Origin: JBKPIY01 sp046730475
GTDB taxonomy: Bacteria; Actinomycetota; Thermoleophilia; Solirubrobacterales; 70-9
Direction: 5' to 3'
Assembly: GCA_046730475.1 (NCBI GenBank)
Contig: JBKPIY010000105.1
Span: 1-10,368, forward strand
Length of the DNA: 10,368 bases
Shown here: piece after piece, positions 1 to 6,119 of the stretch
Position numbering within the stretch: the stretch's first letter is position 1
Layout of the letters: each line of letters starts with the position of its first letter
Made by a program: the position numbers and the translations under genes
The notes under the pieces: generated by a model
Database searches by the model: none
What the model was told of the DNA's origin: nothing
Seen by the model: the letters and a program-made list of their open reading frames with translations, nothing else

Positions 1-406
1 AGCCGGGCCCGCCGCCGGGTGCGGGGGGCGGCGCCGCCAGCGGACGCCGACCTGGCGGCCCAACGGCGGGGTGATCGAAGCCTTCCTTGCAGCCGCCCGG
101 GCCGGCGACTTCGAGGCGCTGCTCGAAGTGCTCGATCCCGAGGTCGTCTTCCGCACCCACGGCCGGGCGGTGGCGCGCCCGCCCGCCGTTGGGGCCGGCG
201 CGGTCGCCCGCCGGATCCTCGCGCGGGGGGCGGCGTTCGCCCCGTACGCGAGACCCGCGCTGGTCAACGGCGCCGCGGGGCTGTTGGTCGCACGCGGCGG
301 CCGGATTCGCGGCGTGGTCGCGTTCACGGTGACGGGGGGCCAGATCGCGGCAATCGACCTGGTGGTGGACCCGGACCGGCTCGGCGAGCTTGTGATCCGG
401 GACTAG
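1..406 (+). pseudogene. ECF-family sigma factor with SnoaL-like C-terminal extension, C-terminal part, frameshifted
   Basis: This is the tail of an extracytoplasmic-function sigma factor of the SigJ/ECF41-like type, in which a SnoaL/NTF2-like domain follows the sigma-4 DNA-binding region and tunes sigma activity. Bases 1-69 read in frame 1 as the arginine-rich end of sigma region 4 and linker (SRARRRVRGAAPPADADLA). From base 71 the extension reads in frame 2 (VIEAFLAAARAGDFEALLEV…), with the family-typical 'ARPALVNGAAGLLV' and 'VAFTVTGGQIAAIDLVVDPDRL', up to TAG at 404-406. The two frames join at the GGGG run 68-71, where one extra G separates them, so the gene is either frameshifted or carries a base-call error. 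The DGGGK motif of classical ECF41 factors is not visible, so the exact ECF group is uncertain. The N-terminal part lies outside the window. Family assignment is from recognition of the sequence; no search was run. Confidence 0.72.
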
Positions 407-425
407 ATCCGGCCGGGTAGCAGGA

Positions 426-450
426 GGATCTCCGGGTGACGCCCGGATCC
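426..450 (+). terminator. Hairpin after the sigma factor, possible terminator or leader structure
   Basis: GGATC-tc-CCGGG type left arm (426-436) pairs with CCCGGATCC (442-450): 5 bp of CCGGG/CCCGG around a TGACG loop, then a 2-nt bulge and GGAT/ATCC. It begins 20 nt after the sigma-factor stop and ends 10 nt before a strong Shine-Dalgarno sequence. No T tract follows, so a classical intrinsic terminator is not shown. It could equally fold in the 5' leader of the next ORF. Confidence 0.35.
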
Positions 451-466
451 CTGTTACAAGGAGGGC

Positions 467-577
467 ATGAACACGAACTCGGGCAAGGAGATGGCCCCGT
501 TCATCCGCTACCTCGGGGCGATGACGGTGGATGACCGCGGGTCCGGGCCCGCCTCGCCAAGCGGCGACCGCTGTTGA
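467..577 (+). CDS. Small ORF (36 aa), possible leader peptide or gene remnant
   Basis: ATG at 467 follows a very good ribosome binding site (AAGGAGG, 459-465, very close to the ATG). It reads MNTNSGKEMAPFIRYLGAMT followed by a Gly/Pro/Ser-rich tail, stopping at TGA 575-577. I do not recognise the product. The stop lies 7 nt before the GTG (585) that begins the acetyltransferase domain, so translation of the two could be coupled. The first 20 residues look like an ordinary protein N-terminus and the rest does not, so it may also be the 5' stub of a gene whose remainder has been lost. No membrane segment or clear attenuator codon run is present. Confidence 0.35.
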   Translation: MNTNSGKEMAPFIRYLGAMTVDDRGSGPASPSGDRC

Positions 578-584
578 GCCAAGG

Positions 585-1043
585 GTGGACGCGGTCCGAC
601 TCGCCTCCCTCGCCGACGCTCCCGAGATCGCTCGGCTCCTGCACGACTTCAACACCGAGTTCTCGGAGCCGACGCCGGGGGCGGAGGTGCTGGCGCCGCG
701 GGTGGAGCGGCTGATCGCGGCCGACGAGTCGACCTTCCTGCTGGCCGGGGGCGGTCCCGACGGCCTCGCCCAGATCCGGTTTCGCTCGGCGGTGTTCGAG
801 GAGGGGTCGGTCGCCTACCTGGAGGAGCTCTACGTGGTCCCGGCGCGACGCGGCCGGGGCCTGGGCCGGGCGCTCCTCGATGCGACCCTCGAGCTGGCGC
901 GCCGGCGCGGCGCGGCCCGAATCGAGGTCGGGACGAGCGAGGCGGATACGGCGGCGCTGGCCCTGTACGAGAGCGCCGGATTCACCAACCGCGAGGGGGG
1001 ACCGGACGGGCCGGTGATGTTCTTCTACGAGCGCGACCTCTAA
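585..1043 (+). CDS. GNAT family N-acetyltransferase
   Basis: A cytoplasmic GCN5-related acetyltransferase that would transfer the acetyl group of acetyl-CoA to an unidentified amine substrate. From the GTG at 585 the protein has 152 residues, a single GNAT domain of normal length. The N-terminal strand and helix (VRLASLADAPEIARLLHDFN) lead to beta-4 (AYLEELYVVP, about 77-86) and the acetyl-CoA pyrophosphate-binding motif A, RRGRGLG (88-94). The C-terminal 'ALYESAGF' with following strand is also typical. The start is uncertain: an in-frame ATG at 531 would add 18 residues of low-complexity sequence with no ribosome binding site and overlap the small upstream ORF, so I prefer the GTG, which coincides with the domain edge. 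The next gene is 161 nt downstream, so they may be separate units. The substrate cannot be told from the sequence. Confidence 0.85.
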   Translation: MDAVRLASLADAPEIARLLHDFNTEFSEPTPGAEVLAPRVERLIAADESTFLLAGGGPDGLAQIRFRSAVFEEGSVAYLEELYVVPARRGRGLGRALLDATLELARRRGAARIEVGTSEADTAALALYESAGFTNREGGPDGPVMFFYERDL

Positions 1044-1204
1044 GCGCGAAAGGAAATTGTCCGCCATGAGCAGCGACCCGAGGCTCCATCGCCGCGAGGC
1101 GAGGGCCGTTCGGGACTCGACGCCGCCGGCGCGACGGGACCGGACCCCTGCGCGGCGGATCGTCGCTGCAACGATGAAGGCGCCAACCCCCAAGGAGGTG
1201 CCAG

Positions 1205-1630
1205 ATGGCCGAGTTCCCCGCGCCCGAGGAAGGGATCGCGCTAACCCATTTCATCGTCTCCGACGACGTCGAGCGCGCACGCCGCTTCTACACCGAGGTG
1301 CTCGGCGGCGAGACCGTCCACGCGGGCGAGCCGTCGTTGGTGGCGCTCGCCAACAGCTGGATCATCATCAACGTGGGTGGCGGCCCCACCGACGACAAGC
1401 CGACCGTCACCCTCGAGACGCCACCCGACCCCGATCGGGTCAGCAGCTTCCTCAACATCCGCGTCGCGGACATCCAAGCCGTCTACGCCGAGTGGAGCGC
1501 GCGTGGGGCCGAGTTCCTGACGCCTCCGAAAGAGCATGAGACCGAGATCCGCTGCTACATCCGGGATCCGGACGGCCACCTGATCGAGGTGGGCCAGACG
1601 ACCCGGGCTCTCCGGGGGGAGGCCGACTAG
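1205..1630 (+). CDS. VOC-superfamily (glyoxalase/bleomycin-resistance/dioxygenase fold) protein
   Basis: A 141-residue protein with one vicinal-oxygen-chelate domain (two beta-alpha-beta-beta-beta repeats). The first repeat starts with 'ALTHFIVSDDVERARRFYTEVLGG' style sequence: His15 is in the usual first metal-ligand position and the 'RRFYTEVLG' helix is typical. The second repeat ends with 'RDPDGHLIEVGQ', where Glu128 sits in the usual last metal-ligand position. Such proteins act in methylglyoxal detoxification, antibiotic sequestration or ring cleavage; nothing here picks one. The start is firm: AAGGAGGTG lies just upstream of ATG 1205. The preceding 161 nt (1044-1204) hold no gene I can support. 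The stop is 22 nt from the stop of the converging MFS gene, with no clear terminator between them. Confidence 0.85.
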   Translation: MAEFPAPEEGIALTHFIVSDDVERARRFYTEVLGGETVHAGEPSLVALANSWIIINVGGGPTDDKPTVTLETPPDPDRVSSFLNIRVADIQAVYAEWSARGAEFLTPPKEHETEIRCYIRDPDGHLIEVGQTTRALRGEAD

Positions 1631-1652
1631 CGATCGGGCTCGGCCGCCGGCG

Positions 1653-3179
1653 TCAGGCGGTGGCCCCCTCCGAAAGGGGCTCGGACACGCGCTCAACCTC
1701 CGGCTCCATCGGCTGGCGCTCGGTCTCGCGCTGCGCCTCCGTAACGGCCTGATCCCCTTCGCCGCGCGTGTTTGTCGCGCGCAGCGCGACGACGGCGGCT
1801 GCCAGCAGGAAGATGCTGGAGGCCAGCAGCGCCCGCTGAAAGCCCGAGGTGAGCGCCTCGGCGGGGGGCGTGTGGCTTGCCAGCAGATGGCCGGTGCGGG
1901 AGGTTGCGATCGCGGAGAAGATCGCCAGGCCAAGCGCGCCGCCGACTTGCTGCGAGGCGCTCAGAAGCGCCGCGGCGAGTCCGGCCTTGTCGGCCGGGAC
2001 GCCGGCGTTCGCGGCGGTGGTGACGGCGACGAACACGGCACCGAGCCCGATCGACATGACGATCATGCCTGGGAGCAGGTCGGTGAGGTAGGCGCCCTGG
2101 ACGGGGATGCGCGAGAGGTAGTAGACGCCGCCCGCAGCGATCAGCGAGCCGGCGACGATCAGGGGTCGCGTCCCGGTGCGGGCGACGAGCTGCGAGGTGA
2201 TACCTGCGGCTATGGCGGCGCCGGCGGTGACCGGGAGATAGGCGGCGCCCGTCTGGATCGCCGAGTAGCCCAGGACGTTCTGCATATAGAGAGTGAGGAA
2301 GAAGAACATCGCCAGGAACCCCGCGAAGGCGATCAGCTGGGTGACGTCGGCGGCAGCGAGCCCGTTGATGCGGAAAACCGACAGCGGGGCGAGCGGGTTC
2401 TTGGTGCGCCGCTCGTTGAACACGAACGTGACCAGCAGCGCGAGCGCTCCGGTGAGCCCCGCGATGGTGCGGGTCGCATCCCAGCCCACGTCCGGCGCCC
2501 TGACGAGCGTGAAGACGAGCAACAGCGTCCCGCCGGTGGCCAGGACGGCCCCGAGGAGATCGAAGTTCTGAAGCCGCGCGCGGCGTCGTTCACCGCTGAT
2601 CAGCCAGAAGATCCCGCCGAGCACGAGCACGGAGGCCAACGGATTGACGAACATCACCCAGCGCCAGCCGGGGCCTTCTGTCAGCAGCCCGCCGAGGAGC
2701 ACTCCGGCGGCGGAAGCGAGTCCGCCAACACCACCCCAGACTCCGAGCGCCTTGGTGCGGTCCGAGCCCTCCTTGAACGACGTCGTCAGGATCGAGAGCG
2801 CGGCCGGGAGCATCATCGCGGCGCCAAGGCCTTGGGCGAGGCGAGCGCCGATCAGGACGCCCGCGCTTCCGGCGAACCCGCCGATCAGCGACGAGACACC
2901 GATCAGCGATGTCCCGGCAACGAGGACGCGGCGGCGCCCGAGCAGATCGGCGGCGCGGCCGCCCAGCAGCATGAAGCCGCCGTCGGTGAGCAGGTAGGCG
3001 CTCGGGACCCACTGCAGGCTCTGCTCCGAGAACCCCAGGTCGCGCCGGATCGAGGGAAGCGCGACGTTGACGATCGATGCGTCGACGAAGTCGAGGAACG
3101 CGACGGCGGTCAGCAAGGCCAGCGTGAGCTTGCCGCGGCGGGTGGCGAGGAAGGACGGTTGAGGGGTTGCTGCTGCCAT
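1653..3179 (-). CDS. MFS drug exporter, DHA2 family (EmrB/QacA type)
   Basis: A complete inner-membrane proton-coupled exporter of 508 residues, the normal length for 14-helix DHA2 multidrug transporters. TM1 (about 18-41) carries the DHA2 signature with Asp33 and 'NVALPSI'. Motif A, GGRAADLLGRRR (73-84), lies in the loop between TM2 and TM3. 'GWRWVMFVN' follows the TM5 region, and further hydrophobic helices run to about residue 475. The last ~40 residues are charged and probably cytoplasmic. I chose ATG 3177-3179 because GGAGGT stands 9-10 nt upstream of it on this strand; an in-frame ATG at 3266 would overlap the divergent regulator and its operator and lacks a ribosome binding site. Divergence from a MarR regulator with a shared palindromic intergenic region suggests repression by that MarR and induction by a toxic compound. 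Two further DHA2 fragments occur in the window. Confidence 0.93.
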   Translation of the reverse strand: MAAATPQPSFLATRRGKLTLALLTAVAFLDFVDASIVNVALPSIRRDLGFSEQSLQWVPSAYLLTDGGFMLLGGRAADLLGRRRVLVAGTSLIGVSSLIGGFAGSAGVLIGARLAQGLGAAMMLPAALSILTTSFKEGSDRTKALGVWGGVGGLASAAGVLLGGLLTEGPGWRWVMFVNPLASVLVLGGIFWLISGERRRARLQNFDLLGAVLATGGTLLLVFTLVRAPDVGWDATRTIAGLTGALALLVTFVFNERRTKNPLAPLSVFRINGLAAADVTQLIAFAGFLAMFFFLTLYMQNVLGYSAIQTGAAYLPVTAGAAIAAGITSQLVARTGTRPLIVAGSLIAAGGVYYLSRIPVQGAYLTDLLPGMIVMSIGLGAVFVAVTTAANAGVPADKAGLAAALLSASQQVGGALGLAIFSAIATSRTGHLLASHTPPAEALTSGFQRALLASSIFLLAAAVVALRATNTRGEGDQAVTEAQRETERQPMEPEVERVSEPLSEGATA

Positions 3180-3220
3180 CTGAGGGACCTCCGGCTTCGT
3201 GGTTGATCGTTTGCCGTGGA

Positions 3221-3226
3221 TATAAT
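3221..3226 (+). promoter_or_regulatory. TATAAT -10 box for the MarR gene
   Basis: A perfect TATAAT in a GC-rich window, 33 nt upstream of the first possible MarR ATG (3259) and 51 nt upstream of the preferred one (3277). The -35 is poor: TTGATC (3203-3208) is only 12 bp away, and the hexamer at 17 bp is CGTGGT. On the opposite strand, GCGACA (3243-3248) and TTATAT (3220-3225) with a 17-bp spacer could serve the MFS gene, but the match is weak. Confidence 0.5.
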
Positions 3227-3242
3227 TTGTAGCAGAAATGAT
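3222..3242. promoter_or_regulatory. Imperfect 21-bp palindrome, candidate MarR operator
   Basis: The site follows the dyad pattern ATnATTTnT-nnn-AnAAATnAT, centred on position 3232. Eight of the nine positions on each side of the 3-nt centre were compared and the ATnATTT half-sites match exactly on both strands apart from the n positions. It overlaps the TATAAT box of the MarR gene and lies in the 97-bp gap to the divergent MFS gene. This size and placement fit MarR-family operators, which are short AT-rich dyads that repress both the regulator and its divergent target. Binding itself is inferred. Confidence 0.6.
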
Positions 3243-3276
3243 TGTCGCGACGCAGTAAATGTGCAAAGATCACACA

Positions 3277-3753
3277 ATGGCTACGCCCCCTTCAGCCGAC
3301 ACCGAGGTCGCCGAGTTCGCCGGTCAGCTCTTCTTCCGGCTTTGGCGGGCGTCGCATACGCGCATCGCGGCCGCGCTCGAGTCGATTGGTCTGACCCCGG
3401 CGCTGTTCGGCGTCCTCAACGTCCTCGGCGCTCGCGAGGGAGCTATTCAGCAGGAGATCGGCTCCGCGATGGGCATCGATCCCAGCACGATGGTGTCGCT
3501 GATCGATGAACTCGAGAGCGCGGGGCTGGCCACGCGCCGGCCCCATCCCACGGATCGGCGCGCCCGCGAGGTCGCGATCACACCGAAGGGCCGCCGGACC
3601 CTGAGGCGCGGCCGACGATTGGCGATGCAGGTGGAAGACGACGTGCTGGGCGGGCTCACCGCCGCCGAGCGCCGCCAGCTGCTGACGCTGCTTCGGCGCG
3701 CGCTCGGCTCAGCGCCGCCGCAACCGCTGTGGCGCGCTGAGGAAGGGGATTAG
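3277..3753 (+). CDS. MarR-family transcriptional regulator
   Basis: A 158-residue dimeric winged-helix repressor, normal for the family. N-terminal dimerisation helix (FAGQLFFRLWRASHTRIAAAL), winged-helix core with 'LTPALFGVLNVLG', helix 'IQQEIGSAMGI', recognition helix 'DPSTMVSLIDELESAGLATR', then the wing with 'HPTDRRAREVAITPKGRR', a hallmark of MarR proteins. The C-terminal helices 'LTAAERRQLLTLLRRAL' complete the dimer interface. Start choice: ATG 3277 begins 'MATPPSADTEV'; ATG 3259 would add six residues (MCKDHT). Neither has a strong ribosome binding site. The gene is divergent from the DHA2 exporter and the shared gap carries a palindrome over a -10 box, so it probably represses itself and the pump. 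The broken YhgE/Pip gene starts 58 nt downstream on the same strand. The ligand is unknown. Confidence 0.92.
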   Translation: MATPPSADTEVAEFAGQLFFRLWRASHTRIAAALESIGLTPALFGVLNVLGAREGAIQQEIGSAMGIDPSTMVSLIDELESAGLATRRPHPTDRRAREVAITPKGRRTLRRGRRLAMQVEDDVLGGLTAAERRQLLTLLRRALGSAPPQPLWRAEEGD

Positions 3754-3771
3754 CGCCCGCAAGACGAAGGG

Positions 3772-3777
3772 TAGGAT
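3772..3777 (+). promoter_or_regulatory. Possible -10 box (TAGGAT) for the YhgE/Pip-like gene
   Basis: TAGGAT fits the loose TANNNT -10 pattern and lies 34 nt upstream of the start codon, with GAGAGGT between as ribosome binding site. No convincing -35 is visible, so this is a weak call. If absent, the gene would depend on read-through from marR. Confidence 0.25.
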
Positions 3778-3811
3778 TGCGCCCGCGAGGGGCGCCGGGA
3801 GAGGTCGAGTG

Positions 3812-4592
3812 ATGCCGCCGCAAGGAACCCTTGCGTCCGACAACCGCAAGCTCTTGCTCGCGTTGCTCGGCGTGCTGGCGCTCGTCTTCGCGTTCGTAGG
3901 CTCGAACGTGGCCGCCAACCATGAGCCGAAGCCTCACGATCTCCCGGTGGGGCTCGTCGGATCACCGCAGGCGACGGGCGCTCTCGCCGCTCAGCTCGAG
4001 CGCAGCGCTCCGGGGTCCTTCGAGTTCCACGGGTACAGCTCGCTTGCCGCGGCTCAAACGGGGTCCTGCATCGCTCGGTGTACGGTGCGTTTGAATCCGC
4101 CTCGCAGCCAACCCTGCTGATCGCCACCGTCGCGAGCCCTGCGGCCGCGCTCGTTCTCCGACAATCCTTCGGGATGGCAACTCACGCGCAAGGCCAGACC
4201 CTCGTGGTCCGCGATCTCGCTCCCTTGCCGCGCTCGGACTCCAGCGGCGCGACCTGTTCGTGCTCGCAATTGCGCTGCCCATTGCCGCCTTCCAGGTGCT
4301 CTTCGGCCTCGCTGGGACCGGGGTCGGGTTGATCGTGTTCGTCGTCATCGGCGATCCCTCATCCGGAGGCGGGACGGCCCCGGAGCTGCTACCCGGGTTC
4401 TGGCGAGCGATAAGCCAGCATTTGCCGCCCGGCGCCGGGAGCACCGCGATGCGGAACGTCGTCTACTTCAATGGCTACGGAGCGACCCGCGCACTGATCG
4501 TGCTCGGTGTCTATGCGAGCCTCGGCGCGATCGGTGCGGTCGTCGCTTACAGGCTGCGCGCCGGCGCCGAACCGATCGGCGCCTCCTCCTAG
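3812..4592 (+). pseudogene. YhgE/Pip-like (ABC-2 permease-like, DUF3533-like) membrane protein, broken
   Basis: Reads in three frames in order. Frame 2 (3812 to about 4060) gives one N-terminal TM (LLLALLGVLALVFAFVGSNV) and the start of an extracytoplasmic domain with 'HDLPVGLVG'. Frame 1 (about 4063-4245) continues with 'HRSVYGAFESASQPTLLIAT' and 'VVRDLAPLPRSDSSGA'. Frame 3 (about 4251-4592) gives the last TM helices with 'FQVLFGLAGTGVGLIVFVVIG', 'DPSSGGG', 'PELLPGFWRAISQHLPPGA', 'MRNVVYFNGYG'. The first switch is in the GGGG run 4060-4063 (one base short). The second switch is at about 4245-4253, where from memory of the family some 80-90 residues including two or three TM helices are missing. 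Intact relatives of this type, annotated as YhgE/Pip or ABC-2 family, are around 350 residues; this one totals about 260. An alternative start is GTG 3809. It lies 58 nt after marR, so the intact gene may once have been a MarR target. Product probably non-functional. Confidence 0.72.
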
Positions 4593-4602
4593 TCCGTGGC
4601 GG

Positions 4603-4615
4603 TTCCGCGTCGCGG
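4603..4615. terminator. Short GC hairpin in the convergent gap before the channel gene
   Basis: TCCGC (about 4605-4609) pairs with GCGGA with a 3-nt GTC loop, in the 54-nt gap between the converging YhgE-like remnant and the channel gene. The stem is only 5 bp and no T tract follows, so it is only a weak terminator candidate. Confidence 0.15.
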
Positions 4616-4646
4616 AGTAAAGCTGAGCGCCTGGCTCGGTGCAGGC

Positions 4647-4982
4647 CTACGTTTGCGAGCGTTTATGGCCACGACCGATCCGGCCGACGTCCCGGCGTCG
4701 GACCTCGACGAATGCGAGGCCAAGTCTGCGGACGATCTCGACCAGGATCCCGATCCCGATCAGAATGTAGAAGACCGTGACGAGCTTCATCCACCCATCC
4801 CGCAGAACCTGGCCAGCGATACTTGAGGTGGTGAGGGTGGCCACAGCGAAGTAGAGGGAATCGACCAGGCTCCAGCCGTTGACGACCGAGTAGGTGACGG
4901 TGCCCACCGCGACGAGAGCGCCACCCGCACCGAGCACCGGGCCGAAGTCCTCTTCCCGCAGCGCATACCGCACCGTCCGCAT
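4647..4982 (-). CDS. Two-TM pore-loop ion channel-like protein with non-canonical filter
   Basis: A small membrane protein of the Ion_trans_2 (KcsA-like 2TM/pore) fold, 111 residues from ATG 4982. TM1 about 15-33, pore helix about 38-50 (SLVDSLYFAVATL), filter region 51-57 and TM2 about 66-84 (KLVTVFYILIGIGILVEIV), followed by a basic tail. Spacing from 'TT' to 'KL.T' equals that of normal K+ channels ('TTVGYGD…KLFT' pattern), but residues 53-57 are SSIAG instead of VGYGD. The rest of the hairpin is well preserved and no other frame restores GYG, which points to a divergent subfamily rather than decay. Ion selectivity therefore cannot be assumed. The start is uncertain: GTG 4994 and ATG 5051 are in frame, none with a clear ribosome binding site, and longer starts would run towards the divergent GST gene (5109). 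Confidence 0.72.
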   Translation of the reverse strand: MRTVRYALREEDFGPVLGAGGALVAVGTVTYSVVNGWSLVDSLYFAVATLTTSSIAGQVLRDGWMKLVTVFYILIGIGILVEIVRRLGLAFVEVRRRDVGRIGRGHKRSQT

Positions 4983-5108
4983 CAGTTGCTTCACGGGACG
5001 AAGCTCGGCGTCTAGGCTGCACCCTCGACCTCGGACGCTCCGGCAGTACATGACATCTTCGCCAGGCAAGCTGCTCGACCGGCTGGAGGACTTTCTCGGA
5101 GGTGCCCG

Positions 5109-5771
5109 ATGACCCTGATCCTGCACGAGCATCCCTTCGCCGCTTACTGCTGGAAGGCGCTCATCCCGCTATTCGAGCTCGACCTGCCCTTCGAGCGCCG
5201 GCTCGTCGACGACGAGGCCGACCGCGCCCGGCTCGCCGAGCTGTGGCCGATGGCCAGCATCCCCGTGCTCGTCGACGAGGACGCCGGGCTGACCCTGCCC
5301 GAGTCGACGGCGATCATCGAGTATCTCGACGGGCTGAGCGACGGCCCGCGGCTGATCCCCGCCGACCCGGCGGACGCGCTGCAGGTTCGGCTGTGGGACC
5401 GGATCGTCGACTGGCATGTGATGACACCGATGCAGAAGATCGTGGGGGACAGCCTGCGCCCGGAGGGCGGCGGCGACCCGGAGGGCGTCCGTGAGGCTCG
5501 CGCGACGCTCGACCGCGCCTATGACCTGCTGGACTCCCACCTGGCCGGCCGCCAGTGGCTTGCCGGGCCGGCGTTCTCGCTGGCCGACTGCGCGGCGGCG
5601 CCGGCGCTGTACTACGGGCGGGTCGTGCACCGCTGGGACGAGGAGCGGCTGAGCGACCTGACACGCTACTTCACCGCCCTGACCGCACGGCCCTCGGTTG
5701 TCCAGGTCATAGACGAGGCGCGTGAGTACCGGGACCTGTTCCCGCTGCCCTGGCCCGAGTACGTGAACTGA
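5109..5771 (+). CDS. Glutathione S-transferase family protein
   Basis: A 220-residue cytoplasmic protein with an N-terminal thioredoxin-like domain (about 1-80) and an all-helical C-terminal domain (about 90-210), the standard GST architecture. 'SIPVLVDE' holds the cis-proline (Pro52) and 'LPESTAIIEYLD' holds the Glu65-Ser66 pair that binds the gamma-glutamyl part of glutathione. 'FSLADCAAAPALYY' is the conserved helix-capping region of the C-terminal domain. The active-site loop reads HPFAAYCWK: the position where many bacterial GSTs have catalytic serine is alanine here, leaving Tyr13 and Cys14 as candidates. The start is firm, with GGAGGT at 5098-5103 five nt before ATG. Actinobacteria usually make mycothiol rather than glutathione, so the true thiol co-substrate, or even catalysis, is open. 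A hairpin at 5803-5841 follows the gene. Confidence 0.9.
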   Translation: MTLILHEHPFAAYCWKALIPLFELDLPFERRLVDDEADRARLAELWPMASIPVLVDEDAGLTLPESTAIIEYLDGLSDGPRLIPADPADALQVRLWDRIVDWHVMTPMQKIVGDSLRPEGGGDPEGVREARATLDRAYDLLDSHLAGRQWLAGPAFSLADCAAAPALYYGRVVHRWDEERLSDLTRYFTALTARPSVVQVIDEAREYRDLFPLPWPEYVN

Positions 5772-5802
5772 GATTCGAACCCGGATTTCCGGACTGAGAA
5801 TT

Positions 5803-5841
5803 CGACGAAGCCCGGTCGACGATCGGGAAAATGCTTCGTTG
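5803..5841. terminator. Long hairpin between converging genes, candidate bidirectional terminator
   Basis: CGACGAAGC (5803-5811) pairs with GCTTCGTTG (5833-5841) over 9 bp including one G-U pair. An inner CCG/CGG pairing (5812-5814 with 5824-5826) lengthens the stem. It starts 32 nt after the GST stop and ends 19 nt before the stop of the hydrolase remnant on the other strand. Its position supports transcription termination. There is no T tract downstream on the plus strand; the right side of the loop has GAAAAT. Confidence 0.45.
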
Positions 5842-5859
5842 CCACCGGCTCTCGCGGAT

Positions 5860-6115
5860 CTAGTTCGCGCTCCAGTCCCGGATCGCAGCGACGATCTCCT
5901 CCGGCGCATCCTCCTCGATGTAGTGGCCCGCCCCCTCGAGCAGCACCGTCCGGTGCTCCGAAAAGAGCTCCTCCCAGCGTGCGCTCGGGTTCGCGGAAGG
6001 CGAAGTCCTTCGTCGGCCAGACAAGCAGGGCGGGCCGATCGGCAAGCGCGAGCGGCGCGCGGAGCAACCGGTCATGCCGCTGCGCCTCTTCGCCAGCCGC
6101 GAGCGCTCCGGGCGT
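5860..6115 (-). pseudogene. Alpha/beta hydrolase (haloalkane dehalogenase-like), C-terminal remnant, frameshifted
   Basis: On the minus strand the sequence reads 'LALADRPALLVWPTKDFAFREPE' up to about 5984 and then continues one frame over as 'ARWEELFSEHRTVLLEGAGHYIEEDAPEEIVAAIRDW' to the stop at 5860-5862. The first part is the strand before the catalytic acid of alpha/beta-fold hydrolases (VW-x-x-KD-x-AF, with Asp as the likely acid). The second holds the catalytic-histidine motif GAGHYIEED. The nucleophile elbow and oxyanion loop (N-terminal two-thirds) are absent. The frame change is at about 5983, either one base too many or two missing. At about 6115 the homology stops and a plus-strand MFS remnant begins. 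The piece cannot be an enzyme. Confidence 0.68.
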
Positions 6116-6119
6116 ATGC

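Noticed and set aside
452..478. ECF41-type promoter (TGTTACA resembling TGTCACA)
   Set aside because: It abuts the ribosome binding site of the small ORF and no CGTC -10 stands at the right spacing.
501..1193. 230-residue minus-strand ORF over the GNAT gene
   Set aside because: Shadow of the GNAT reading frame; no domain or ribosome site.
1872..3206. 444-residue plus-strand ORF opposite the MFS gene
   Set aside because: Antisense shadow of a clear MFS protein; its product is a low-complexity Gly/Arg/Glu/Asp-rich sequence with no domain.
5762..5845. tRNA on the minus strand from the CCGGGTTCGAATCTC T-arm-like sequence
   Set aside because: The T stem has a mismatch, no plausible anticodon or D arm lies upstream, and the region folds better as the 5803-5841 hairpin.
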